A stretch of DNA of 64,000 nt from Planctomycetota bacterium (GTDB lineage Bacteria; Planctomycetota; B15-G4; SIAN01), in contig JAEUIC010000039.1 in the NCBI GenBank assembly GCA_016795285.1, positions 1 to 64,000 of the forward strand, given 5' to 3'. The position numbers and the translations under genes are program-made. Positions 49,150 through 57,437 of the stretch are shown piece after piece. The stretch's first letter is position 1, and each line of letters opens with the position of its first letter. A model generated the notes under the pieces. That model ran no database searches, was not told where the DNA came from, and saw only the letters and a program-made list of their open reading frames with translations.

Positions 49150-52100
49150 GCGGCGCTCCGGTCGGTTGCCCGCCGTTCGAGGCGCTGGCCGCGGCGGCCG
49201 GGCGGCGCGAGGAGTCGCCGCAGCGAGCCGCGCTGGCTCCCCATCTGGCGGCGTGCGCCGAGTGCCGCGACCGCTTCGCGCAGCTCTGCGCCGACGAGCA
49301 GCTGCTGATCGAGACCGCCGACGCGCTCGCTCCGGATGCGCCGAGCTGCGCCGAGCCGCCGCCGATCGTCGACGGCTACCGGCTGCTCGGCGAGTCGCGG
49401 CGCGGCGGGCAGGGGATCGTCTTCGCGGCGCTGCAGCTGGCGACCGGGCGCAAGGTGGCGTTGAAGGTGCTTCTCGACGGCGCGCTGGCGTCGCCGCGCC
49501 AGCAGCTGCGCTTCGAACGCGAGGTCAACGCCGTCGTCGGACTGCGCCATCCCCACATCGTCACGGTGTTCGACGGCGGGACGACGCGCGACGGGCGGCG
49601 CTTCTTCGCGATGGAGTGGGTCGACGGCGTCACGCTCGACCGCTTCGCCGCGCAACGGCGCGCCGCCGGCTTCGCGTCGCGCGAGGCGGTCGCCTTCTTC
49701 CAGAAGCTGGTCGACGCGATCCACCACGCCCATCAGCGCGGCGTGCTCCATCGCGACCTGAAGCCGGGCAACGTGCTGGTCGACGCCGCCGGCGAGCCGC
49801 GCGTGGTCGACTTCGGCCTCGCCAAGGTGATCGAACCCGACGCGGAGAAGGAGGGGCGCGCCGCCGCCGCGACGATGACGCGGCCGGGCTGGTTCGTCGG
49901 CACGCTCGCCTACGCGGCGCCCGAGCAATTGCGCGGCGCCGGCGACGCGGTCGACGCGCGCGCCGACCTCTTCGCGCTCGGCGTGCTGCTGCACGAACTC
50001 TTGCTCGGCGCGCCGCCCTTCCAGGGCGACGGCTCGCTGGCCGGCACGATCCGCGCCGTGCTGGAGCAGGAACCGGAGTTCCCGCGTCGCTTCGACGACG
50101 AGCTCGCCGCGATCGTCCGCAAGGCGCTCGCGAAGGAGCCGGCCGCGCGCTACCAGACGGCGCTCGACCTCGCGCGCGACCTCGAGCGGTGGCGCGTGGG
50201 CGAGGCGGTCGAGGCGAAGCGCGGACGCTTCGGCTACGCGGCGCGCGCCTTCGTGCGCCGCCACCGTTGGCGCGTCGCCGCGGCGGCGCTCGTGTTGCTC
50301 GCGCTGCTCGGCGCTGGCCTCTTCTCGGCGCTCTCGTGGCAGCGCGCGGTGCGCGATGCGGCGAAGCGCGAGCGGATCGACGGCTTCGTGCAGCGGATGT
50401 TCTCGGCGCTCGATCCGGAGCATGCGCGCGGCCGCGTCGTGCCGGTGAGCGAGCTGCTCGCCGCGGCCGCCGCCGAGATCGAGCGCGCGCCGATCGACGA
50501 CCCCGAGGTCGAGGCGGAGCTGCGCGAGACGATCGGCCGCGCCTGCGCCAGCGTCGGCGCCGCCGACGACGCGGTGCGCCACTTCGAGCGGGCGCTGGCG
50601 CTGCGCGGCGGCCTGCCGCCGTCGGGCGAGCCGCTGCCGGACGTGGTGGACGACCTCGCGGTGGCCTGCTACGGATCGGGCGACATCGCGCGCGCGACCA
50701 CGCTGGCGACCGCCTGGCTCGCCCATGTCGAGCGCCGCACGCCGCACGATGCGGCGACGCTGGCGACGGCGCGCAAGAACTTGGCGCAGACGCACGTGGT
50801 GCGTGGTGACTTCGCGAAGGCGCAACCGCTGCTGGAGGATGCGCTCGCGACCTGGCGCGCGATCGCCGTCTCCGATGAGGCGCTGCGCTCGCTGGTCGAG
50901 CTGGCGCGGATCGCGTTGCTGCGCGGTCGCTTCGAGGAGGCGCAGGCGCGCATCGAAGAGGCGCGCGCGGTGAGCGTGGCGTCTGGCTCGCCGACGCTGC
51001 AGAAGGTGGGGGAGCTCGCCGTCGTCGCCGGCGAACTCGCCGAGGCGCGCGGCGACCTCGCCGCCGCGAGTGCCGACTACGACGAGGCGTGCCGCGCTTG
51101 GACGACGCTCTACGGCGCGGAGAGCCTGCTGGCGCTCGGCGCGCGCGTGGAGCGGCTCCTCGCGATCTCCGGCAGCCGCGGGCCGGCGGCGGTCGCCGAG
51201 GAGCGCGCGGCGCTGCTCGCGCGGCTGCCCGACCTCTCGGCGCGGCGCGACGTGACGGCGGCGCGACTGCAGGCGGGGCTCGGCGCGCTCGCGCTGCGGG
51301 CGGGCGATCTCGGCGAGGCGCGCGCGCGCATCGAGGCGTCGCTCGCGCTCTACGAGGCGCTCGCCGGGGGCGAGTCGGCGAGCGTCGCGGCGCAGCGTTC
51401 GAACCTCGCCTCCGTGCTGCGCGCGAGCGGGCAGCCGCGCGCCGGCCTCGCGGCCGTGCGCCTCGCTGGCGAGGAGCTGCGCGGACTGGCGGCGGCCGGC
51501 GCGGGCGAGCTGCCGCTGGCGGCGGCGCAGCTGGAGCGGGCGTGGTGCGCGGTCGAGTGCGGCGAACTCGAGGAGGCGGAGGAGGCGGCGCGCGCGGCGC
51601 TCGAGGTGCGCGAGGCGTGGTGGCCGGCGGACGACGCGCGTTGCCGAGCGGCGCGCGTGGCGCTGGCGTTCGTGCTGCAGCGGCGCGGAACGCTCGACGA
51701 GGCGGAGGAGCTCCTCGCCGAGTGCCTGCCGCCGCCGATCGAGGCCGACGACGTCGAGGTGGCGCGCGCGTCGCGGGTCGCCGCCCAAGTGGCCCGCGCG
51801 CGCGGCGACTTCGCGGCGGCCGATGTCCGCTTCCGCGCGGCGCTCGAGCGGCTCGAGCGGGGCTTCGGCGCCGAGTCGCTCGACCTTGCGATGGCGCAGG
51901 ACGAGTACGGCTGGTTCCTGATCGAGCGGCGACGGCTCGACGAGGCGGGCGTCCAGCTCGCCGCGGCGCTCGCGACGCGCGCGCGGCGCCTCGCGCCCGA
52001 CCATCCGCTGCTCGGCTGGAGCCGCAACAACGTCGGCGTCTGGCGCTTCTTCCGCGGCGAGCTCGACGCGGCGCAGGAGGAGTTCGAGGCGGCGGTCGCG

Positions 52101-52358
52101 ATCGGCCGGCGCGGAGCCGAGCCTGCCGATCCGGCGCTCGGCACCTGGATCGGCAACCTCGCAGTGTTGCTCCACCAGCGCGGCGACTCCGCGGCGGCCG
52201 AGCCGCTGCTGATCGAGGCGCGGCAACTCCTGGTGGCGGCGCGCGGCGAAGCGGACCTCGAAGCGCGTCGCCTCGCCGGGACGCTGGCCGATCTTCACCG
52301 CAAGCGCGGGGATCTCGCGCGCGCCGCCGAGTTCGACGCGCTCGCCGCGGAGCGGTGA
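49146..52358 (+). CDS. zinc-finger Ser/Thr protein kinase with TPR repeats (candidate sigma regulator)
   Basis: The 1070-aa protein starts at GTG 49146, overlapping the sigma stop. Residues 33-40 (H33-x3-C37-x2-C40 in HLAACAECRDRF) form an anti-sigma-type zinc motif. A Hanks-type kinase domain (about 75-345) has K107 in VALKVL, H202-R-D204-LKPGN, D222-FG and an APEQL activation-segment end. A TM helix (376-396) separates it from about 670 residues of TPR-like helical repeats (AADDAVRHFERALALRGGL, GTLDEAEELLAECLPPP, GDSAAAEPLLIEARQLL). All catalytic residues are intact. Coupling to the ECF sigma gene suggests control of sigma by the ZAS motif and/or phosphorylation. Confidence 0.9.
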   Translation: MSGAPVGCPPFEALAAAAGRREESPQRAALAPHLAACAECRDRFAQLCADEQLLIETADALAPDAPSCAEPPPIVDGYRLLGESRRGGQGIVFAALQLATGRKVALKVLLDGALASPRQQLRFEREVNAVVGLRHPHIVTVFDGGTTRDGRRFFAMEWVDGVTLDRFAAQRRAAGFASREAVAFFQKLVDAIHHAHQRGVLHRDLKPGNVLVDAAGEPRVVDFGLAKVIEPDAEKEGRAAAATMTRPGWFVGTLAYAAPEQLRGAGDAVDARADLFALGVLLHELLLGAPPFQGDGSLAGTIRAVLEQEPEFPRRFDDELAAIVRKALAKEPAARYQTALDLARDLERWRVGEAVEAKRGRFGYAARAFVRRHRWRVAAAALVLLALLGAGLFSALSWQRAVRDAAKRERIDGFVQRMFSALDPEHARGRVVPVSELLAAAAAEIERAPIDDPEVEAELRETIGRACASVGAADDAVRHFERALALRGGLPPSGEPLPDVVDDLAVACYGSGDIARATTLATAWLAHVERRTPHDAATLATARKNLAQTHVVRGDFAKAQPLLEDALATWRAIAVSDEALRSLVELARIALLRGRFEEAQARIEEARAVSVASGSPTLQKVGELAVVAGELAEARGDLAAASADYDEACRAWTTLYGAESLLALGARVERLLAISGSRGPAAVAEERAALLARLPDLSARRDVTAARLQAGLGALALRAGDLGEARARIEASLALYEALAGGESASVAAQRSNLASVLRASGQPRAGLAAVRLAGEELRGLAAAGAGELPLAAAQLERAWCAVECGELEEAEEAARAALEVREAWWPADDARCRAARVALAFVLQRRGTLDEAEELLAECLPPPIEADDVEVARASRVAAQVARARGDFAAADVRFRAALERLERGFGAESLDLAMAQDEYGWFLIERRRLDEAGVQLAAALATRARRLAPDHPLLGWSRNNVGVWRFFRGELDAAQEEFEAAVAIGRRGAEPADPALGTWIGNLAVLLHQRGDSAAAEPLLIEARQLLVAARGEADLEARRLAGTLADLHRKRGDLARAAEFDALAAER

Positions 52359-52404
52359 GACGGCGCGTTGACCGCGGTCACCGTCGACCGGCGATCGCCG
52401 CGGT

Positions 52405-53388
52405 TCAGCGGGCGAAGAGCTCCGCGAAGGAGCGCGCGGAGAGGAGCCGCTGCAGCGCCCTCTCGAGCGCGGCGTCGTCGGCCGAGTCGATGGTCGCCTC
52501 GTCGCTCTGGCTCAGTGCGCCGAAGCGCTGGCTCGCCAGCTGCCGCACGATCTGCCGCCGCGCCGCGCGAGCGCCGTCGGCCGCGCCCTCCTGCCGCGCC
52601 TCCTCGGCCCAGCTCACCACCTTCCGTTCCATGAGGTCGACTCCCTGCGCCTCGGCTCGGCGCGCCAGCTCGCGCAGCTCCGGTCGCTTGCGCAGCTCGA
52701 AAAGATAGCGCAGCACCAGCTCGACGCTCGGCCGCCCCGTCTCGCTGCAGCGCGCCTCGAACCAGAGGCGCGCCAGCAGCCCCAGTTGCCGCTCGAACTC
52801 CGTGTCGTCGCGCGTGCTGCGCAGCGCGACCATCGCCAGCCGCGCCACCGCGCCCATCGCCCGAGCAGCCAGCGCCGCCGGCTCGTGCCCGCTCCAGTCG
52901 TCGACGAAGAGCTCGAAGTCGAGGTGGTGTCGCAGCAGCGCGCGCCGTGCGTCCTGCGCCTCGTCGCCCCACTCGAGCAGCTCGCGGAACGTGCGCGGCG
53001 CCGTCCACTCGCCGCTGCCGTGATGGACGACGACCGGGACGATCGGCGGCAGGCGCTTCGCTTCGGGATGGACGCGCCGCCACTGCTCCCAGATCCGCAG
53101 CTGGTAGCCGAGCAGCCGCAGCGCCATCCACGGATCGTTCCCGCTCTGATGCTCGACCAGCACCAGCAGCAGCGCCGATCCGCCGCCGCGGAGCTTCGCC
53201 TCGAACAGCAGATCGGCGTGGCGCTCCGCGAGGCACGCGTCGACGAACGTCGCCGGCAGCGGCTCGAGCGTCGCGCAATCGATGCACGCAAGCAGCTCCG
53301 GCGGCAACACGCAGGCGAGCTCCGCCGCTGCATGCTCCGGCTGCCCGAAGATCCCGCGGAAGAGGGCGTCGTGCGGCGTCGGTTCCAT
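52405..53388 (-). CDS. Rpn-family recombination-promoting nuclease/PD-(D/E)XK protein
   Basis: The 327-aa protein matches the Rpn/Transposase_31 group: HDALFRGIFGQPEHAAAEL at the N-terminus, nuclease core D59-LLFE63-A-K65 (D-x3-E-x-K) and LVEHQSGND with the conserved Gln, then YQLRIWEQWRR, LPPIVPVVVHHGSGEW and a C-terminal helical region with VVSWAEEARQEGAADGAR. Rpn proteins are endonucleases that promote RecA-independent recombination and are often variable in copy between strains. No terminal inverted repeats or target duplication were seen around it, so it is not called a mobile element. Confidence 0.87.
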   Translation of the reverse strand: MEPTPHDALFRGIFGQPEHAAAELACVLPPELLACIDCATLEPLPATFVDACLAERHADLLFEAKLRGGGSALLLVLVEHQSGNDPWMALRLLGYQLRIWEQWRRVHPEAKRLPPIVPVVVHHGSGEWTAPRTFRELLEWGDEAQDARRALLRHHLDFELFVDDWSGHEPAALAARAMGAVARLAMVALRSTRDDTEFERQLGLLARLWFEARCSETGRPSVELVLRYLFELRKRPELRELARRAEAQGVDLMERKVVSWAEEARQEGAADGARAARRQIVRQLASQRFGALSQSDEATIDSADDAALERALQRLLSARSFAELFAR

Positions 53389-53568
53389 GTCGAGCAGGAC
53401 GACGCGTCGACGCGGCGGTGACAGTGGCGCGGTGACGGTGGCGCGCGGCGGCGATGCGCGCCGCCGTGCGGGAAGCCCCGATCTGCCGCATCCACGCCGC
53501 GCGCGCTACTTTCCTGCGCTCCCTCGCAACGCCGCGGCTCGCGGCTCGCCGGTCGCAGGAGTTCCCGC

Positions 53569-54915
53569 ATGGTCGATCGACTCCGCTCGCCTCGTCGCGA
53601 CTTCCTGCGCGCGAGCCTCGGTGGCGCGCTCGGGTTGGCGCTCGCCGATCGCTTCCGCTTCGGCCTCTTCGCGCAGGAGGCGGGGGTGCCAGCGGGTGCA
53701 GCGGCCGTGGCGCCGGTCGCTGCTGCGGCGCCGGGCGCCGGCGCGAAGGCGCAGGCGGTGATCCACCTCTTCCTGCCGGGCGGCATGGCGCAGCAGGAGT
53801 CGTTCGATCCGAAGCCGTTCGCGCCGGCCGAGTACCGCGGCCCGTTCCGCTCGATCGAGACCAAGGTGCCGGGGTTGCGCTTCGGCGAGCACTGGAAGGA
53901 GCTCGCCAAGCTCGCCGATCGCTTCACGGTCGTGCGCACGATGTCGCACGGCGAAGCAGCGCACGAGCGCGGCACCCACAACCTCTTCACCGGCTACCGG
54001 CCGAGCCCGGCGCTGCAGTACCCGAGCTTCGGCGCGGTCGTCTCGCACGAGCTCGGCTCGCGCGGCGCGCTGCCGCCCTACGTCTGCATCCCGAGCCAGC
54101 CGTTCGTCGACGCCGGCAGCGGCTACCTGAGTTCCGCCTACGGCCCCTTCAGCCTCGGCAGCGATCCGGCTGCCGGGAACTTCGAGGTGCGCGACCTCGC
54201 GCCGCCGCAAGGGATCGACGAGGCGCGCCTCGCGCGGCGCCGCGCGCTGCTGGCCAAGGTCGACTCGCGCTTCCGCGCCGCGACGCCCGCCGCCGACGAG
54301 GTCGCGGCCGCCGCCTCCTTCTACGAGCGCGCGTATGCGCTGATCGCCTCGCCCGAAGCGAAGGCGGCGTTCGATCTGAAGGCGGAGCCCGACCAGCTGC
54401 GCGATCGCTACGGCCGCCACGCGGCGGGGCAGCGCCTGTTGATGGCGCGCCGCCTCGTCGAGGCGGGCGTGCGCTGGGTCTCGGTCACCTACGGCGGCTG
54501 GGACCACCACGACAACATCGCCGGCGCCTTCGCGGGCCAAGCGCGCGAGCTCGACCAGGGGCTCGCGTCGCTGCTGCGCGACCTCGAGGAGCGCGACCGC
54601 CTCGACTCGACGCTGGTGCTGGTCACCACCGAGTTCGGCCGCACGCCGAAGCTGAACGCGACGGCGGGGCGCGACCACTGGCCGCGCGTCTTCTCGCTGC
54701 TGCTCGCCGGCGGCGGCATCAAGAAGGGCGGCGTCTACGGCACCTCGAACTCGACCTGGACCGAGCCCGAGGACGTCGCGCTCTCGGTCGAGCAGTTCGC
54801 GGCGACCGTCTACCACTTGATCGGCATCGACTCCGGCAAGGAGCTGCTGGCGCCGGGCAACCGGCCGATCGAGATCGTGAAGGGCGGCCACGTCGTGCCG
54901 GAGCTGCTCGCTTGA
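53569..54915 (+). CDS. DUF1501 family protein, Tat-exported (second cassette)
   Basis: The 448-aa protein starts with a Tat signal (SPRRDFLRASLGGALGLAL). It has the DUF1501 core: AVIHLFLPGGMAQQESFDPK, GLRFGEHWKELAKLADRFTV, MSHGEAAHERGTHNLFTGY, PSFGAVVSHELG, GGWDHHDNIAGAF, LVTTEFGRTPKLN and GRDHWPRVFSLLLAGGGIKK. It differs from the 43464 protein in length and sequence, so the two cassettes are not recent copies. AGGAG lies 8 nt before ATG 53569 and TACTTT at 53507 is a possible -10 box. Its stop overlaps the next start. Confidence 0.93.
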   Translation: MVDRLRSPRRDFLRASLGGALGLALADRFRFGLFAQEAGVPAGAAAVAPVAAAAPGAGAKAQAVIHLFLPGGMAQQESFDPKPFAPAEYRGPFRSIETKVPGLRFGEHWKELAKLADRFTVVRTMSHGEAAHERGTHNLFTGYRPSPALQYPSFGAVVSHELGSRGALPPYVCIPSQPFVDAGSGYLSSAYGPFSLGSDPAAGNFEVRDLAPPQGIDEARLARRRALLAKVDSRFRAATPAADEVAAAASFYERAYALIASPEAKAAFDLKAEPDQLRDRYGRHAAGQRLLMARRLVEAGVRWVSVTYGGWDHHDNIAGAFAGQARELDQGLASLLRDLEERDRLDSTLVLVTTEFGRTPKLNATAGRDHWPRVFSLLLAGGGIKKGGVYGTSNSTWTEPEDVALSVEQFAATVYHLIGIDSGKELLAPGNRPIEIVKGGHVVPELLA

Positions 54916-57437
54916 GCGCGGCGCCGCTCGCGCTCCTCGTCGCTGCGATTGGCGCGACGAGCAGCGGCGCGCGCCTCGCCGCTGGCGCGCCCGCGATCGT
55001 CATCGCTGCGCTGCCGGCGCCGTCGAATCCCGACGTCGATCTGCTGCTGCCGCGCGGCGGGCAGCGCGGCAGCGAGGTCGAGGTCGAGTTCCGCGGCGCG
55101 CGCCTCGCCGATGCGGCCGACCTGCTCTTCTACTCGCCCGGTTTCGAGCTGCTCTCGCTGGCCGCGCCCGACGCCGCTCGCGTGACCGCGCGCCTGCGCC
55201 TCGCGCCCGACTGCCGCCTCGGCGAGCACCAGCTGCGGCTGCTCACGAAGAGCGGCCTCTCGCGCCTGCTCACCTTCTGGGTCTCGCCGTTCCCGACCGT
55301 GAACGAGGCCGAGCCCAACTCCGACTTCGCCCATCCGCAGCCGATCGGCCGCAACGTCACGCTGCACGGCACGATCGCCAACGAGGACGTCGACCACTTC
55401 GTCGTCGAGATGCGCGCCGGCGAGCGGCTCTCCGTCGAGGTCGAGGGGCAGCGGCTCGGCGACGCGCCCTTCGATCCGTTCGTCGCGGTGCTCGACGAGC
55501 GGCGCTTCGAGCTCGCCTCGTGCGACGACAGCGCGCTCTTCAAGCAGGACCCGCTCCTCTCCGTCGTCGTGCCGGCCGACGGCCGCTACATCGTGCAGCT
55601 GCGCGAGGCGAGCTTCGGCGGCAGCGACCGCTGTCGCTACCAGCTCCACGTCGGCACCTTCCCGCGCCCGCTCGCCGTCTTTCCCGCGGGCGGCCGCACC
55701 AAGACCACGCGCGCTGTCGAGCTGCGCGGCGACGCGGCCGGCCCCTTCGCGATGGAGCTCGTGCTGCCCGATCCGCTGCCGCCCGACTTCGCGCTGCTGC
55801 CCGAGCAGGGGGGCGAAGTGGCGCCGTCGTTCCTGCCGTTCCGCGCGCGCGGCTTCGACGGGATCGACGAGGTCGAGCCGAACGACGACTTCGCGCACGC
55901 GACGGCGGCGGCGAAGGGAGCGCCGCTCGGCCTCGACGGCGTGATCGGGAGCGCGGGCGACGTCGACTGCTGGCGCTTCACCGCGAAGAAGGACGAGCGG
56001 CTCAACATCCGGGCGCATGCGCGGTCGCTCCGCTCGCCGCTCGATCCGGTGCTCTCGATCCACGCGGCGGACGGCCGCGCGCTCGACAGCAGCGACGACA
56101 CGGTCGGGCTCGACAGCTACTTCGGGTTCACGGCGCCGGAGGACGGCGACTACCTGTTGCGCGTCAGCGATCAGCTGCGCGGCGGCGGGCCGTGCCACGT
56201 CTACCGCCTCGAGCTCAGCGCGCAGGCCCCTTCGCTGGGCGTCGACGTGCCGCGCTTCGGCCGCGATCGGCAGGCGCGGCAGATGGTGCCGGTGGCGCAG
56301 GGCAATCGCTACGCGCTGGCGCTCCACGCCAACCGCAACCAGTTCGCCGGCGAGCTCGCCTTCACGGTGGCGAACGCGCCGCCCGGCGTCACCGTCACCG
56401 CGCTGCCGATGGCGCGCAGCGTCGACACCACGCTGCTGCTCTTCGAGGCGGCGGCCGATGCGGCGTTGACCGGAGCGCTGCTCGAAGTGACCGGCGATTG
56501 CGCCGAGCCGAAGGTGCGCGGCCGCCTGCGCCAGCGCTTCGACTTCGTGCTGGTCGCGCCGAACGAGACGTCGCTCTACGACGTCGTCTCCGATCGCCTG
56601 CCGCTGGCGGTGGTGGAGCCGCTGCCGTTCACGCTCGACGTGGTCGCCCCGAAGGCGCCGCTGGTGCAGGGCGGGCAGGTCGCGGTGAAGGTGGTCGCCA
56701 CGCGGCAGCCGGGTTTCGACGCGCCGATCACGCTGCGACTGCTGGGCCTCGCGCCGGGGCTCGGCGCGCAGCCGACGATCGTGCTGCCGGCCGGGCAGAG
56801 CGAAGCGCTCTACGTGTTGAACGCCGGCGGCGAGACCGAAGCGCGCCTCCACACGCTCGCGATCCTCGGCGAGAGCGATGCGGGCGGTGGCGAGCTGCTG
56901 GCCTCGACGCCGCTGTTCGGCATCGCGGTCGCACCGCCCTTCCTCGCCATCAAGCTCGACATGGCCGCCGCCGAGCAGGGGCAGCGCGCCAGCGTCGTGG
57001 CGACGATCGAGACGCGCGCGCCCTTCACCGGCAAGGCGAAGGTCGAGCTGCGCGGGCTGCCGGCCGAGGCGACCTGCGTCGAGCGCGAGTTCGCCGCCGG
57101 CGAGACGAGCCTCGTCTTCGACGTCGCGACCACCGCGCAGACGCCGGTGGGCAAGCACACGACGCTCTTCTGCCAGGTGGTGATCGAGCAGGAGGGGGAG
57201 CCGATCCTCCACTTCACCGGTGGCGGCGGCGTGCTGCGCATCGATCCGCCGGCGCCGCCCGCAGCGGTGACCGCGGCGGCGCCGGCACCCGCGCCCGCCG
57301 CCGCGCCGGCCGCGGCTCCTGCGCCGCCGCCCGCTGCGCCGCCGGCGAAGCCGCTGTCGCGCCTCGAGCAGTTGCGCCAGAAGGCGCGCGAGCAGGCGCA
57401 AGGCGATGCGAAGCCGGCGACCGGAGGCGAGCGATGA
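54912..57437 (+). CDS. exported protein with pre-peptidase C-terminal (PPC) domains
   Basis: The TTG start at 54912 overlaps the DUF1501 stop and has GGAG 9 nt upstream. The product (841 aa) has a signal peptide (residues 1-22), an Ig-like segment (LLLPRGGQRGSEVEVEFRG) and PPC beta-sandwiches: NEAEPNSDFAHPQPIGRNVT with LHGTIANEDVDHFVVEMRAG near 135-180, and DEVEPNDDFAHATAAAKGAP with GVIGSAGDVDCWRFTAKKDE near 315-370. Later segments are further Ig-like domains, then an Ala/Pro tail and a Lys/Glu-rich end. PPC proteins accompany DUF1501/DUF1549 cassettes in planctomycetes. No enzyme motif is present. Confidence 0.88.
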   Translation: MSAAPLALLVAAIGATSSGARLAAGAPAIVIAALPAPSNPDVDLLLPRGGQRGSEVEVEFRGARLADAADLLFYSPGFELLSLAAPDAARVTARLRLAPDCRLGEHQLRLLTKSGLSRLLTFWVSPFPTVNEAEPNSDFAHPQPIGRNVTLHGTIANEDVDHFVVEMRAGERLSVEVEGQRLGDAPFDPFVAVLDERRFELASCDDSALFKQDPLLSVVVPADGRYIVQLREASFGGSDRCRYQLHVGTFPRPLAVFPAGGRTKTTRAVELRGDAAGPFAMELVLPDPLPPDFALLPEQGGEVAPSFLPFRARGFDGIDEVEPNDDFAHATAAAKGAPLGLDGVIGSAGDVDCWRFTAKKDERLNIRAHARSLRSPLDPVLSIHAADGRALDSSDDTVGLDSYFGFTAPEDGDYLLRVSDQLRGGGPCHVYRLELSAQAPSLGVDVPRFGRDRQARQMVPVAQGNRYALALHANRNQFAGELAFTVANAPPGVTVTALPMARSVDTTLLLFEAAADAALTGALLEVTGDCAEPKVRGRLRQRFDFVLVAPNETSLYDVVSDRLPLAVVEPLPFTLDVVAPKAPLVQGGQVAVKVVATRQPGFDAPITLRLLGLAPGLGAQPTIVLPAGQSEALYVLNAGGETEARLHTLAILGESDAGGGELLASTPLFGIAVAPPFLAIKLDMAAAEQGQRASVVATIETRAPFTGKAKVELRGLPAEATCVEREFAAGETSLVFDVATTAQTPVGKHTTLFCQVVIEQEGEPILHFTGGGGVLRIDPPAPPAAVTAAAPAPAPAAAPAAAPAPPPAAPPAKPLSRLEQLRQKAREQAQGDAKPATGGER

